The notes below the pieces were generated by a model. That model searched no databases. It was not told the DNA's origin and saw only the letters and a list, made by a program, of their open reading frames with translations. Shown here piece after piece: positions 55,620 to 64,000 of a stretch of DNA of 64,000 bases. The stretch lies in assembly GCA_002705575.1 (NCBI GenBank), contig PAHI01000023.1:1-64000 (forward strand). The letters are read 5' to 3'. The DNA comes from Fidelibacterota bacterium (GTDB taxonomy: Bacteria; Marinisomatota; Marinisomatia; SCGC-AAA003-L08; GCA-002719095). Positions within the stretch are counted from its first letter, which is position 1; every line of letters starts with the position of its first letter. Both the position numbers and the translations under genes were made by a program.

Positions 55620-56747
55620 TTAGTAATTATAATCAACATTATCCATTAGGAACTTTGATAAATTATCAATACCATGAGCTTTTTCAAAAGATAATTGCTC
55701 ATCAGCCTCTGTACCATTCGTTAAAATGTCCTCAACACTAGAAATAACATCTAGATTCCCAAACTCTTCTAAAGATGAGCGTATACTCTCTAGCATCTTG
55801 TATACATAATCTTTTAATAACAGAATTTGACCATCATAGCAATCCGTTAATTTTGAATTAAATCCAAATCTGGTGGACTTCCAAAAAGCATCATTTAAAA
55901 TCTCATAGTTCATATCTTCAATATTTTTATTTATTCTAACTTTTTGATCATACGAATGAACAAGAGCCTGAGTTAACGCAACAATCATTTTAGTTTTTTT
56001 CAATGATCTCTGCACGTCACATATTCTATATTCTATAGTTCCATAATCTAAATGTGGTCTAATTTTCCACCATATCTGCCTACTTTTTTCTATGGACTTT
56101 GTCTTAATTAATTGATTCACTAAACTAATATAACTTTCAAAAGAATCAATCTTAACAGGAATATTCGTTCTTGGAAAAGCACCAAACTGCATACTTCTAG
56201 ATGATTTAAAACCTGTATTTACTCCTTCAAAGAAAGGAGAGTTTGTGCTAATTGCCAACAAAGCAGGTATCCACCTTCTTGTTGCATTTGTTATTTTAAT
56301 TGCTCTATCAGGATTATCAACTGAAACATGTACATGCGTAGAAAAAGTTATATTACGCTTTGCATAATATCTAAGTTGATCTGAAACCCAATTATATGAG
56401 TCATTAGATACAAACTTTTGATCTAAAGACATAGCTTTTGGATGAGTTCCACTAATGCCTATTTTAAAACCTTCTTTTAATCCTATCTTCCTTAATTCAT
56501 TCCTTTGATTTGATAAAAAAACAATAGCTTCACTTGCATCTCTACAAACCGGGGTATTTGTCTCAATTTCAGATAATAGTAATTCATAAGAATATCTTTC
56601 TCTATCAGGAACTGATTCCATTATCTCATTAGCTTTATTTATAAGTGATCCAGTATTAGGAGAACAAATCATTAATTCTTCTTCTACTCCAACACTGTAA
56701 TTTCTTTTTTGACTATATATTTTTCTATATTTATCTAAATCTATCAT
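55620..56747 (-). CDS. Carboxylate-amine ligase, YbdK/GCS2 family (copy 2)
   Basis: A 375-residue GCS2-fold ligase, related to the copy at 14030 but diverged. It has YSVGVEEELMICSP, GISGTHPKAMS, FSTHVHVSVDNP, WWKIRPHLDYGTIEYRICDVQRS, so metal and substrate pockets are retained. Two copies in one window suggest different amine or carboxylate partners. The ATG at 56747 overlaps the mutase stop by four bases, and the GAPDH-like gene follows after 14 bases, so these three may form a unit. Substrate unknown. Confidence 0.83.
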   Translation of the reverse strand: MIDLDKYRKIYSQKRNYSVGVEEELMICSPNTGSLINKANEIMESVPDRERYSYELLLSEIETNTPVCRDASEAIVFLSNQRNELRKIGLKEGFKIGISGTHPKAMSLDQKFVSNDSYNWVSDQLRYYAKRNITFSTHVHVSVDNPDRAIKITNATRRWIPALLAISTNSPFFEGVNTGFKSSRSMQFGAFPRTNIPVKIDSFESYISLVNQLIKTKSIEKSRQIWWKIRPHLDYGTIEYRICDVQRSLKKTKMIVALTQALVHSYDQKVRINKNIEDMNYEILNDAFWKSTRFGFNSKLTDCYDGQILLLKDYVYKMLESIRSSLEEFGNLDVISSVEDILTNGTEADEQLSFEKAHGIDNLSKFLMDNVDYNY

Positions 56748-58387
56748 ATCACAGAAGTCTCACTCCATTCACCAAAAACTTTTTTCATAGATTCAACAAT
56801 CTCTCCTAATGTTGCGCCTAGCTTAGAAGCCTCTATTATAATAGGTATTAAATTAATATCTTTATCACAACACAAAGATATTTCTTTCAATTTTTGCTCT
56901 ACTAATTGAGAATTTCTTGAATTACGTAAATTATTTATTCTTGAAATCTGTTCATCTTCAACCTCTTTTCTTATTTTTAATATTGGAATGTCAATAGATT
57001 CATCATCATTAATAAATTCATTAACACCTACTATAATTCTATCTTTTGAATCTACATTTTTTTGGTATGTCATAGATGATGCTGCAATCTCTTTTTGAAA
57101 ATATCCAGATTCAATACAATCTACAACACCACCCAATTCATCAACCTCATTAAAATAATCATATGCCTCTCTCTCTATTCTCTTAGTTAGATTTTCAATA
57201 TACCATGAACCTCCAAGAGGATCGACAACATTTGCTACACCACTTTCATAAGCTATTACCTGCTGAGTCCTCAATGCTATTTCTGCTGCTTTTTGTGACG
57301 GTAAAGCTAATGTCTCATCCATAGAATTAGTATGTAAAGATTGAGTACCGCCCAAAACACCCGCTAATGCCTGTAAAGAAGTTCTAACTATATTATTTTC
57401 AGGCTGCTGAGCTGTCAAGGAAAACCCTGCTGTCTGAGTATGAAAACGAAGCTTTAAAGATCTCTCATTCTTTGCATTATATTTTTCTTTTAAAGTTTTA
57501 GCCCAGATTTTTCTTGCAGCCCTAAACTTAGCAATTTCTTCAAAAAAGTCTAAATGCGAATTAAAAAAAAATGAAATTTTTGGAGCTATATCGTCTACAT
57601 CTATACCTTTTTTAATAGCATAATCAAGATATGTAAACCCATTCTTTAGAGTGAACGCTAACTCTTGTATTGCAGAAGAACCTGCTTCCCTTATGTGGTA
57701 ACCGCTAACTGAAACTGGATTATATTTTGGCATATATTTATTACAATACTCAAATAAATCTACAATAAGTCTTATTGATGGTTCAGGAGGATAAATCCAC
57801 TCTTTCTGAGCAATATATTCTTTTAATATATCATTTTGAAGAGTTCCGCGCAATATTGATAAATCGATATTTTTTTTCTCAGCTAATGCAACATAAAAAG
57901 CAAACAAAATTACTGCAGGGCCATTTATTGTCATAGAAACACTTGTCTTAGATAAATCAATATCTTTAAATAAAATTTCAAAATCTTCTAGAGTAGATAC
58001 AGAAACGCCACAATGACCAATCTCACCTTTTGATAATTTATGATCACAATCATATCCCATTAAAGTAGGCATATCAAAAGCAACTGATAGACCTGTTTGT
58101 CCCTGCTTTAATAGATACTTAAATCTTTTATTAGTCTCAGATGGAGAACCAAACCCTGAAAACTGCCTCATAGTCCACAACTTAGACCTATATAAATTTG
58201 AATGAATGCTTCTAGTGTACGGGTATTGCCCTGGGAAGCCTAAATCTTTTTTGTAGCTATCATCAATATTTTCTGGAAAATAAGATAAATCTACTTCTTC
58301 ATTAGATGCGCTTTTAAAGCTATAATTTCTTTTTTCTTTTTTTGACTCCTTGCTAAGCCATTCCTTGATTTCTTTATTTTTTTTCAT
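56744..58387 (-). CDS. Acyl-CoA mutase large subunit, isobutyryl-CoA-mutase-like
   Basis: A 547-residue catalytic subunit of a B12-dependent acyl-CoA mutase: YPYTRSIHSNLYRSKLWTMRQFSGFG, LKQGQTGLSVAFDMPTLMGYD, HTQTAGFSLTAQQPENNIVRT and LPSQKAAEIALRTQQVI. There is no B12-binding domain, so a separate small subunit is needed; none is here. Methylmalonyl-CoA mutase has Tyr and Arg at two substrate-contact sites 118 residues apart (Tyr89, Arg207 in Propionibacterium); here they are Phe76 and Gln194, also 118 apart, as in isobutyryl-CoA mutase (Phe80, Gln198). So an isobutyryl/butyryl-type reaction is more likely than methylmalonyl. Overlaps dxs by 14 bases. Confidence 0.82.
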   Translation of the reverse strand: MKKNKEIKEWLSKESKKEKRNYSFKSASNEEVDLSYFPENIDDSYKKDLGFPGQYPYTRSIHSNLYRSKLWTMRQFSGFGSPSETNKRFKYLLKQGQTGLSVAFDMPTLMGYDCDHKLSKGEIGHCGVSVSTLEDFEILFKDIDLSKTSVSMTINGPAVILFAFYVALAEKKNIDLSILRGTLQNDILKEYIAQKEWIYPPEPSIRLIVDLFEYCNKYMPKYNPVSVSGYHIREAGSSAIQELAFTLKNGFTYLDYAIKKGIDVDDIAPKISFFFNSHLDFFEEIAKFRAARKIWAKTLKEKYNAKNERSLKLRFHTQTAGFSLTAQQPENNIVRTSLQALAGVLGGTQSLHTNSMDETLALPSQKAAEIALRTQQVIAYESGVANVVDPLGGSWYIENLTKRIEREAYDYFNEVDELGGVVDCIESGYFQKEIAASSMTYQKNVDSKDRIIVGVNEFINDDESIDIPILKIRKEVEDEQISRINNLRNSRNSQLVEQKLKEISLCCDKDINLIPIIIEASKLGATLGEIVESMKKVFGEWSETSVI

Positions 58388-60245
58388 TTTTTTTCATTTT
58401 TTTAATCTTATCAGCAATATTCTCTATACATAAACCGCAATCTTCAAGCAATTCTTTACGTGAGCCCTGAGATACAAATTCATCGTCAATGCCTATAACT
58501 TCAATATTACCAGCATATTTTTTTGAATTCAAATATCCACTAACAAATGATCCAAACCCCCCAATAGAAACTCCTTCCTCAATAGTGATAACATTATCAT
58601 ACGATTCTATAATCTCATCTATCATTTCATAATCAATTGGTTTTATATATCTGCAGTTAATTATTGTTGGATTATAATCAATATAACTACACAAATAATT
58701 ATAATTACTTAAAACTAAATCGACCATACTCCCAACCGCTAAAATAACACTTTTATCACCTTTTTTCAATAATTCCCATTTACCTACCTTAATTAGTTTT
58801 TGATTATTTTTTTCATTATAAGTAATACAACTACCTTTTGGATAACGCACAACAAAACTTTTCTTAATTTTAACAGCTGTATAGAGAAGGTTTCTAAGCT
58901 CATCACCATCTTTAGGAGCCGCAATAATCACTCCTGGCATAGATATAAACATATTGATGTCATACAAACCATGATGAGTAGGACCATCTTCACCAACAAT
59001 ACCTGAACGATCGAGACATAGAATAAAAGGCAGCTCCTGCAACAATAAATCATGAATAATATTATCATATGCTCTTTGAGAGAAAGTTGAATAAAGAGCT
59101 ATTATTGGAAGCGTATTAGCTGCAGATAATCCAGATGCATATGCCAAAGCATGACCTTCAGCAATACCTACATCTATAATTCTATGAGAAAATTTTTCTG
59201 AAAATTCCCTTAAGCCTGTACCAATCTCCATAGCAGCAGTAATGCATATAAAGTCATTATCTTTCGCTAGACTAAGAACACTTTTTCCGAAGACATCAGA
59301 ATAATTTAAAGATTTTAATTTTTTATTACTCTGTTTTCCTGAAAGGCTATAATATTTTATTGAATCTGATTCAGCATTTTTACTACTTTTACCCTTTTTT
59401 GTTAAAACATGAATCAATACTGGTGAATCAATTTTTTTTACATTTTCAAAAATCTTAATCATAGACTTAATATCATGACCATCTATGGGCCCTATATACC
59501 TTAGCCCAAGTTCTTCAAAGAGCCCTCCAGGGGTTAAAAAACTCTTCAAACTTTCTTCTGATTTTTTTAAAATTGTTTTTACTCTATTTTTTAAAAAAGG
59601 TATTTTGCCAACAATGTTCCAAATCTTGTTTCTAAGTAAATTATACGAAGGATTTGTTATAATTTTACTTAAATATCTTGACAATGCACCAACACTATCT
59701 GATATTGACTTACTGTTGTCGTTTAAAATAATACATAATTGAGTCTTATGATATCCAAGATTATTTATTGCCTCATAAGATAATCCTCCCGTCATCGCAC
59801 CATCTCCTATAATCGCAACAACTTTATGATCAAGGAAGTTCTTATCTCTTGAATGAGCAAAACCTAATGCTGCTGATATAGAGGTGCTAGAATGACCTGC
59901 TCCATAACAATCATATTCACTCTCAGATATTTTCAAAAAACCACTAATTCCATCCTTTTTCCTAATGGTATTAAAAACATCTTTTCTTCCTGTTAAAATT
60001 TTATGAGAATATGCTTGATGACCTACGTCCCAAATCAATTTATCTTTTGGCGTATCATATACATAATGAAGAGCTATAGTTAAGTCAACAACACCCAATG
60101 GAGATGAATAGTGTCCTCCATTTTCTTTTACAGTCTTCTTTATCAAATCAGATATTTCTAATGACAGCTTTCCTAAATCATCTATTGAAACATCTTTTAA
60201 ATCTTTAGGAGAGTTTATTAAGTCTAAAATATTATCTTTTTTCAT
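58374..60245 (-). CDS. dxs: 1-Deoxy-D-xylulose-5-phosphate synthase
   Basis: A 623-residue TPP enzyme at the entry of the MEP isoprenoid pathway. Seen are HYVYDTPKDKLIWDVGHQAYSHKILTGR, SGHSSTS-like YGAGHSSTSISAALG, IGDGAMTGGLSYEAINN (TPP/Mg motif GDG-N), GPIDGHD, and DRSGIVGEDGPTHHGLYDI. All motifs intact. ATG at 60245 overlaps pdxT by 14 bases. With ispH at 61685 it puts two MEP steps in one gene run. Confidence 0.97.
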   Translation of the reverse strand: MKKDNILDLINSPKDLKDVSIDDLGKLSLEISDLIKKTVKENGGHYSSPLGVVDLTIALHYVYDTPKDKLIWDVGHQAYSHKILTGRKDVFNTIRKKDGISGFLKISESEYDCYGAGHSSTSISAALGFAHSRDKNFLDHKVVAIIGDGAMTGGLSYEAINNLGYHKTQLCIILNDNSKSISDSVGALSRYLSKIITNPSYNLLRNKIWNIVGKIPFLKNRVKTILKKSEESLKSFLTPGGLFEELGLRYIGPIDGHDIKSMIKIFENVKKIDSPVLIHVLTKKGKSSKNAESDSIKYYSLSGKQSNKKLKSLNYSDVFGKSVLSLAKDNDFICITAAMEIGTGLREFSEKFSHRIIDVGIAEGHALAYASGLSAANTLPIIALYSTFSQRAYDNIIHDLLLQELPFILCLDRSGIVGEDGPTHHGLYDINMFISMPGVIIAAPKDGDELRNLLYTAVKIKKSFVVRYPKGSCITYNEKNNQKLIKVGKWELLKKGDKSVILAVGSMVDLVLSNYNYLCSYIDYNPTIINCRYIKPIDYEMIDEIIESYDNVITIEEGVSIGGFGSFVSGYLNSKKYAGNIEVIGIDDEFVSQGSRKELLEDCGLCIENIADKIKKMKKNEKK

Positions 60246-60807
60246 AATAAAATTTATCTAAAAAATATTTATGTAATCTCACATCTCCATTTAATTCAGG
60301 GTGAAATGAGCACGCCAAGTGATTATTATCCTCAATTATAACAGGCTCATTTTCATAGATATAATCTATCTTAAGATTCTTTTCAAAACTAACAACTTTT
60401 GGCGCTCTAATAAAAATAGCATCAAAATTATTAATTTTAAAATTTTTTAAATTAACATTATCATGAAATGAGGATATTTGAGACCCCCAAGAATTCCTAG
60501 AAACAGTAAAATCCATTAATGCTAAAGGATTAATATTATAGCCAAGATTTTTTGTTTTAGACAACATTATCATACCGGCGCATGTGCCAAAAATTGAATA
60601 ACGCTTAGCATATTTAAGTATCGGTTCTCTAAGTGAAAATCTATCTAAAAGCATAGATAAAACTGTCGATTCACCTCCTGGTATAATTAAGGAATTTGTT
60701 AAACGTAAATCAAAAACATTCTTGACATATGTACTTTCAACTCCAATTTTATTTAAGATACTTTTATGTTTCTGAAAATCACCTTGAAGAGCAAGAACTC
60801 CTACCAT
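60232..60807 (-). CDS. pdxT: PLP synthase glutaminase subunit
   Basis: A 191-residue class I glutaminase that feeds ammonia to Pdx[17 protein letters not shown] and LIIPGGEST open it; Cys76 in [10 protein letters not shown] is the nucleophile, and His169 and Glu171 (CSFHPEL) complete the triad. ATG at 60807 overlaps pdxS by 7 bases. The two together are the DXP-independent vitamin B6 route. Confidence 0.96.
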   Translation of the reverse strand: MVGVLALQGDFQKHKSILNKIGVESTYVKNVFDLRLTNSLIIPGGESTVLSMLLDRFSLREPILKYAKRYSIFGTCAGMIMLSKTKNLGYNINPLALMDFTVSRNSWGSQISSFHDNVNLKNFKINNFDAIFIRAPKVVSFEKNLKIDYIYENEPVIIEDNNHLACSFHPELNGDVRLHKYFLDKFYYEKR

Positions 60808-61682
60808 CCTCGTTCCTGAAACATTTGTTCCTTAGGAATATCTGCAATATCAAGTCCTTTCATTGCGTCTTTAAGTTTTTTAGATGCCTCCATTAAAATT
60901 TTAGGATTATCAAAATTTGTTGTAGCATCTACTACAGCTTTTGCTCTATTTTCAGGGTCTTTTGATTTAAATATACCTGAACCAACAAAAACTGATTCAG
61001 CTCCTAACTGCATCATTAAAGAAGCATCTGCAGGAGTAGCTATGCCTCCAGCACTAAAATTAGGAACAGGAAGCTTTTGGATTTTCTTTGCTTGCTCAAC
61101 CAGGCTAACAGGAACTTTGACATCTTTAGAATAATCAGACATAGCCACAGAATCCATTTCTAAAAGATTCCTTAATTCAGTCATTATTGTACGCATATGC
61201 TTTACTGCTTCTACAATATTCCCAGAACCTGCTTCACCTTTAGTTCTTATCATAGCGGCTCCCTCATTTATCCTTCGAAGAGCCTCTCCTAAATTTCTAG
61301 CTCCACATACAAAAGGAATTTTAAAATTATTTTTATCTACGTGAAAAGCATTATCTGCAGGAGTTAAAACCTCACTCTCATCAATAAAATCTACCTCTAA
61401 CTCCTCTAATATTTGAGCTTCTGCAAAATGACCAATTCTACACTTAGCCATCACCGGTATTGAAACTGTTTTTTTAATATCTATAATCATCTGAGGGTTT
61501 GACATTCTTGCTATACCTCCATCTTTCCTTATATCTGATGGAATCCGCTCTAAAGCCATTACCGCAACAGCTCCTGCATTTTCTGCTATCTTAGCTTGCT
61601 CAGGATTGGTTACATCCATTATAACTCCACCCTTAAGCATTTCAGCTAAACCAACTTTTATTTTAAAATTATTTTTTTCCAT
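60801..61682 (-). CDS. pdxS: PLP synthase subunit PdxS
   Basis: A 293-residue TIM barrel that makes pyridoxal 5'-phosphate from ribose 5-phosphate, glyceraldehyde 3-phosphate and ammonia. The N-terminal [17 protein letters not shown] and [20 protein letters not shown] are typical; the two catalytic lysines appear at Lys80 ([12 protein letters not shown]) and Lys148 ([11 protein letters not shown]). ATG at 61682, just after the ispH stop. Operon with pdxT. Confidence 0.97.
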   Translation of the reverse strand: MEKNNFKIKVGLAEMLKGGVIMDVTNPEQAKIAENAGAVAVMALERIPSDIRKDGGIARMSNPQMIIDIKKTVSIPVMAKCRIGHFAEAQILEELEVDFIDESEVLTPADNAFHVDKNNFKIPFVCGARNLGEALRRINEGAAMIRTKGEAGSGNIVEAVKHMRTIMTELRNLLEMDSVAMSDYSKDVKVPVSLVEQAKKIQKLPVPNFSAGGIATPADASLMMQLGAESVFVGSGIFKSKDPENRAKAVVDATTNFDNPKILMEASKKLKDAMKGLDIADIPKEQMFQERGW

Positions 61683-61684
61683 AT

Positions 61685-62527
61685 TTATTCTCTTATTTTT
61701 TTTATTTTTTCTGCAACATCTTTTATCAAATAATCAGGAGTTGAAGCTCCTGCGCTTATACCAACAGAAGACACATTTCTAAACCATCCATTTTTAATTT
61801 CATCAGCACACCTTACTTGATAAGTTCTGCTATTTATAGTTTTAGATAGTTTCGCGAGTCTTTTTGAGTTAGCACTTGTAAAAGAGCCTATTATAATAAC
61901 AACATCATACTTCGTTGCAAGCTCTTTTATCTGTTCATGGTTTCTTTTAGTAGGAAAACAAATAGTATTCACAAACCTCAAATCATAAACTTTAGTCATT
62001 AATATATTTATTATCATTTGAACATTTTCAATCATTTGAGTGCTTTGAGTTACAACACCTGCTTTTTTTAATCCTGCTTTACTCAATTTTTTTGCTTCAT
62101 CTGGATTAGCAATTATAATAGCCTTATCTACCTGCGCTGCAATTCCCATAACCTCATCATGTCCATGATCACCAATAATTATAATTCTACGACCCTCATT
62201 ATCTAATTTCTTAACCTCTCTATGAATCTCATGAACAAGTGGACAAGTTGCATCTATAATATCCTTACCTTCTTTTTTTGCTTTTTCCCAAACCTTTGGC
62301 TTTGTACCATGCGCTCTAAATAATATTTTTTTATTTTTAGGAACATCTTCCAGCCTTTCAACAACTTTTGCTCCTGCCGCACTTAGGTCCTTAACCACAC
62401 TTTCATTATGAACAATATCTCCCAGCATATAAACATGGTCAAATTTTTGAGCCGTATCATAAGCAAGATTAACAGCATCTCTTACACCAAAACAGTACCC
62501 TGCGTCTTTAGCAATCACAACTTTCAT
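61685..62527 (-). CDS. ispH: 4-Hydroxy-3-methylbut-2-enyl diphosphate reductase
   Basis: A 280-residue iron-sulfur enzyme, the last MEP step, giving IPP and DMAPP. The three cluster cysteines are Cys12 (AGYCFGV), Cys95 (DATCPLVH) and Cys190 ([12 protein letters not shown]). HGHDEVMGI carries a conserved His, and ASTPDYLI is the C-terminal phosphate motif. Full length. The ATG at 62527 overlaps dcd by four bases. Confidence 0.97.
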   Translation of the reverse strand: MKVVIAKDAGYCFGVRDAVNLAYDTAQKFDHVYMLGDIVHNESVVKDLSAAGAKVVERLEDVPKNKKILFRAHGTKPKVWEKAKKEGKDIIDATCPLVHEIHREVKKLDNEGRRIIIIGDHGHDEVMGIAAQVDKAIIIANPDEAKKLSKAGLKKAGVVTQSTQMIENVQMIINILMTKVYDLRFVNTICFPTKRNHEQIKELATKYDVVIIIGSFTSANSKRLAKLSKTINSRTYQVRCADEIKNGWFRNVSSVGISAGASTPDYLIKDVAEKIKKIRE

Positions 62528-63084
62528 AGCTTGACCTTAGGTAAAGTTATACCAATCTGTTTTTGATATTTTCCAGATCTATCTTTATAGCTAAACTCGC
62601 ATTCCTCATCAGACTCAAAAAATAAGACCTGACACAATCCTTCGTTAGAATATATTTTAGCAGGCAAAGGTGTTGTATTAGAGATTTCCAACGTGACATG
62701 ACCCTCCCATTCTGGCTCAAAAGGAGTAACATTAACTATAATTCCGCACCTTGCATATGTAGATTTACCTACACATAAAGTTAGAATATTTTTAGGGATC
62801 TTGAAATACTCAACACTTCTTGCAAGAGCAAAACTATTTGCAGGAACGATACACACATCACCTTTATATCTTACAAATGATTTTTCATCAAAATTTTTAG
62901 GATCAATAATGCTATTATTTATATTAGTGAAAATTTTATACTCATTAGAAACCCTAAGATCATAGCCATAAGAAGAAACTCCGTAAGATATAACTTTTGA
63001 AGACACTTGGTCATCTGAAAAAGGAACAATCATATCATTTTTAGTTGACATCTTTTTTATCCATCTATCGCTTTTAATTGCCAT
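62524..63084 (-). CDS. dcd: dCTP deaminase
   Basis: A 186-residue trimeric enzyme making dUTP from dCTP. Seen are [63 protein letters not shown] (catalytic Glu in the [11 protein letters not shown] region), and [14 protein letters not shown]. The middle part resembles the Dcd family rather than dUTPase. ATG at 63084. Its product dUTP raises the need for Ung, which lies at 15968. Confidence 0.92.
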   Translation of the reverse strand: MAIKSDRWIKKMSTKNDMIVPFSDDQVSSKVISYGVSSYGYDLRVSNEYKIFTNINNSIIDPKNFDEKSFVRYKGDVCIVPANSFALARSVEYFKIPKNILTLCVGKSTYARCGIIVNVTPFEPEWEGHVTLEISNTTPLPAKIYSNEGLCQVLFFESDEECEFSYKDRSGKYQKQIGITLPKVKL

Positions 63085-64000
63085 TTAAAATCCTATTATT
63101 CAATTCATTTACAATTTTAGAAATTACTTTATCAAAATCAACGGTTTTTATTTTAGCTCCAGAAGCTAAAGGATGCCCTCCCCCTTCAAACTTCTCAGCA
63201 ATATCGTTAATTATATACTTCCCTCTAGATCTTAAGTTCATCTTATAGTAATCTGTTTTTAATTCAGTAAGAACAAAAGACACCTCAACTCCTTTAATTG
63301 ATCTCAAAAACTCACTCAATCCATCGGTGTCAGATAAATTAGCGTTGCATTGCTCTAAATATTCCTTACTAATAACAACATAACACACCTTTTTATTACA
63401 TTCATATTTTAACTTATTAATAACTAAACTTAAAAGCTTGATTTGACCATAAGTTTTATTCTCATAGACATTTTGATATATTTGGTTCGGAATTACACCG
63501 GCACTAAGCAATTGAGATGCTATTTGATGAGTTTTGGGATTTGTATTTGAATATCTAAAAGAGCCTGTATCTGTTATAATTGCAGCATATAAAGCATTTG
63601 CAACTTTTATATCATTTAAAGATGACGTATTATATTTATTCAAATATTCCCAAACCATGTAACCAGTTGCAGGTGCTTTTAAATCTATATATTCAAAACT
63701 AAAAAATGATTCATTCCGTGATTCATGGTGATCAATATTAATCTTATTTTTACATGATTTAATTAGCGGAAATATTTCCTTTAATCTTCTATAATCTCCT
63801 ATATCAAAAATTATTGCTAAATCTATAGAATTCAACCATTCATCAAATTTAGAATCATATAAATTGATAATATTTTCAGGGTCAATAAAATTATACTTAG
63901 AAGACATTCTAGAGCAATTAATTATTTTACAATCTTTACCCATACCTTTTAAATAATAATAAAAAGCTATCTCTGAACCTAGACCATCACAATCAGGATT
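63074..64000 (-). CDS. DHH-family phosphoesterase, NrnA-like (5' end beyond the window)
   Basis: The gene enters from the right edge and stops at 63074. Upstream of an internal ATG at 63943 the frame stays open to base 64000 and reads [19 protein letters not shown], the PDxDxxGS motif near the N-terminus of DHH phosphoesterases, so the true start is outside. Further motifs: [17 protein letters not shown] (DHH), [16 protein letters not shown] and, at the C-terminus, [11 protein letters not shown] (DHHA1 GGGH). NrnA degrades nanoRNA and converts pAp to AMP. It overlaps dcd by 11 bases. Length and start remain unknown. Confidence 0.9.
   Translation of the reverse strand, partial: NPDCDGLGSEIAFYYYLKGMGKDCKIINCSRMSSKYNFIDPENIINLYDSKFDEWLNSIDLAIIFDIGDYRRLKEIFPLIKSCKNKINIDHHESRNESFFSFEYIDLKAPATGYMVWEYLNKYNTSSLNDIKVANALYAAIITDTGSFRYSNTNPKTHQIASQLLSAGVIPNQIYQNVYENKTYGQIKLLSLVINKLKYECNKKVCYVVISKEYLEQCNANLSDTDGLSEFLRSIKGVEVSFVLTELKTDYYKMNLRSRGKYIINDIAEKFEGGGHPLASGAKIKTVDFDKVISKIVNELNNRILNGN

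Noticed and set aside
56744..58387. Methylmalonyl-CoA mutase
   Set aside because: Phe76 and Gln194 replace the Tyr and Arg that contact the methylmalonyl carboxylate, so an isobutyryl-type mutase is a better reading.
62547..62732. Minus-strand 61-codon frame inside dcd
   Set aside because: Overlaps the catalytic region of dcd in another frame; nothing supports expression.
1..64000. CRISPR arrays, insertion sequences, toxin-antitoxin or defence genes
   Set aside because: Scanned for direct repeats with spacers, transposases, restriction enzymes and typical small paired genes; none found. The window is mostly ordinary core genome.

Overview
The window is a compact, strongly AT-rich stretch of bacterial chromosome. 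Nearly every base is coding: genes abut or overlap by 4-20 bases (many ATGA overlaps), several start with TTG or GTG, and the only gene-free stretches above about 150 bases are the left edge, 4433-4605 and 18226-18426. All genes but two read on the minus strand; a two-gene plus-strand island lies at 26247-28341. No rRNA, tRNA, CRISPR array, insertion sequence or prophage was seen. The style suggests a free-living, streamlined, probably marine Gram-negative. The mix of a LolCDE set, a BatA-type protein, a bacterial geranylgeranylglyceryl-phosphate-synthase-like protein, split glycine decarboxylase (GcvPA) and fused FTCD would fit the FCB group, possibly Marinimicrobia (SAR406). This is an inference from gene content, not a phylogeny.

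Layout. 1-10700: a clipped gene start, a terminator, two MFS transporters, RmuC, the ABC-F protein YbiT, then a RetSat-like FAD oxidoreductase, a MenH-like hydrolase, a CrtC-like lipoprotein and a Ste24-type protease (lipid, isoprenoid and envelope flavour). 10700-18200: a flavin-reductase-fold protein, MutM, a DEDDh exonuclease, peptide deformylase, a cupin, a YbdK-type ligase, a hydrolase, Ung, a LON-domain protein, SixA and CutA. 18238-18421: a long imperfect inverted repeat that reads like a 6S-type structured RNA. 18427-26198: HflX, a BatA-type membrane protein, a CTP-dependent-kinase-like membrane protein, Rpe, a PASTA protein, RsmB, Fmt and YajC. 26247-28341 (plus): RlmL-like and DusB-like RNA modification enzymes.

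28344-40138: a DUF502 protein, MutL, FTCD, an unlisted-size 40-residue membrane peptide, a Xer recombinase, GGGPS, GcvPA, GcvH, AccC, AccB, EF-P, a TPR-like exported protein and an AsmA-like protein. 40228-54537: DnaK, a ClpC lacking its N-domain, LolD and two Lol permeases, LysS, RF2 with an intact programmed frameshift, FolP, FtsH, Hpt and TilS. 54538-64000: an archaeal-type (type II) GAPDH homologue, a second YbdK-type ligase, an acyl-CoA mutase with an isobutyryl-CoA-mutase-like active site, Dxs, PdxT, PdxS, IspH, Dcd and a DHH phosphoesterase running off the right edge.

Together the genes cover housekeeping translation, DNA repair, isoprenoid (Dxs, IspH), fatty acid (AccBC), one-carbon (GcvPA/H, Fmt, FTCD, FolP) and PLP synthesis. 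The points most worth a second look are the structured RNA at 18238-18421, the type II GAPDH homologue, the GGGPS homologue, the mutase active-site signature, the RetSat/MenH/CrtC group, the N-truncated ClpC, and the translationally coupled 40-residue membrane peptide after xer.
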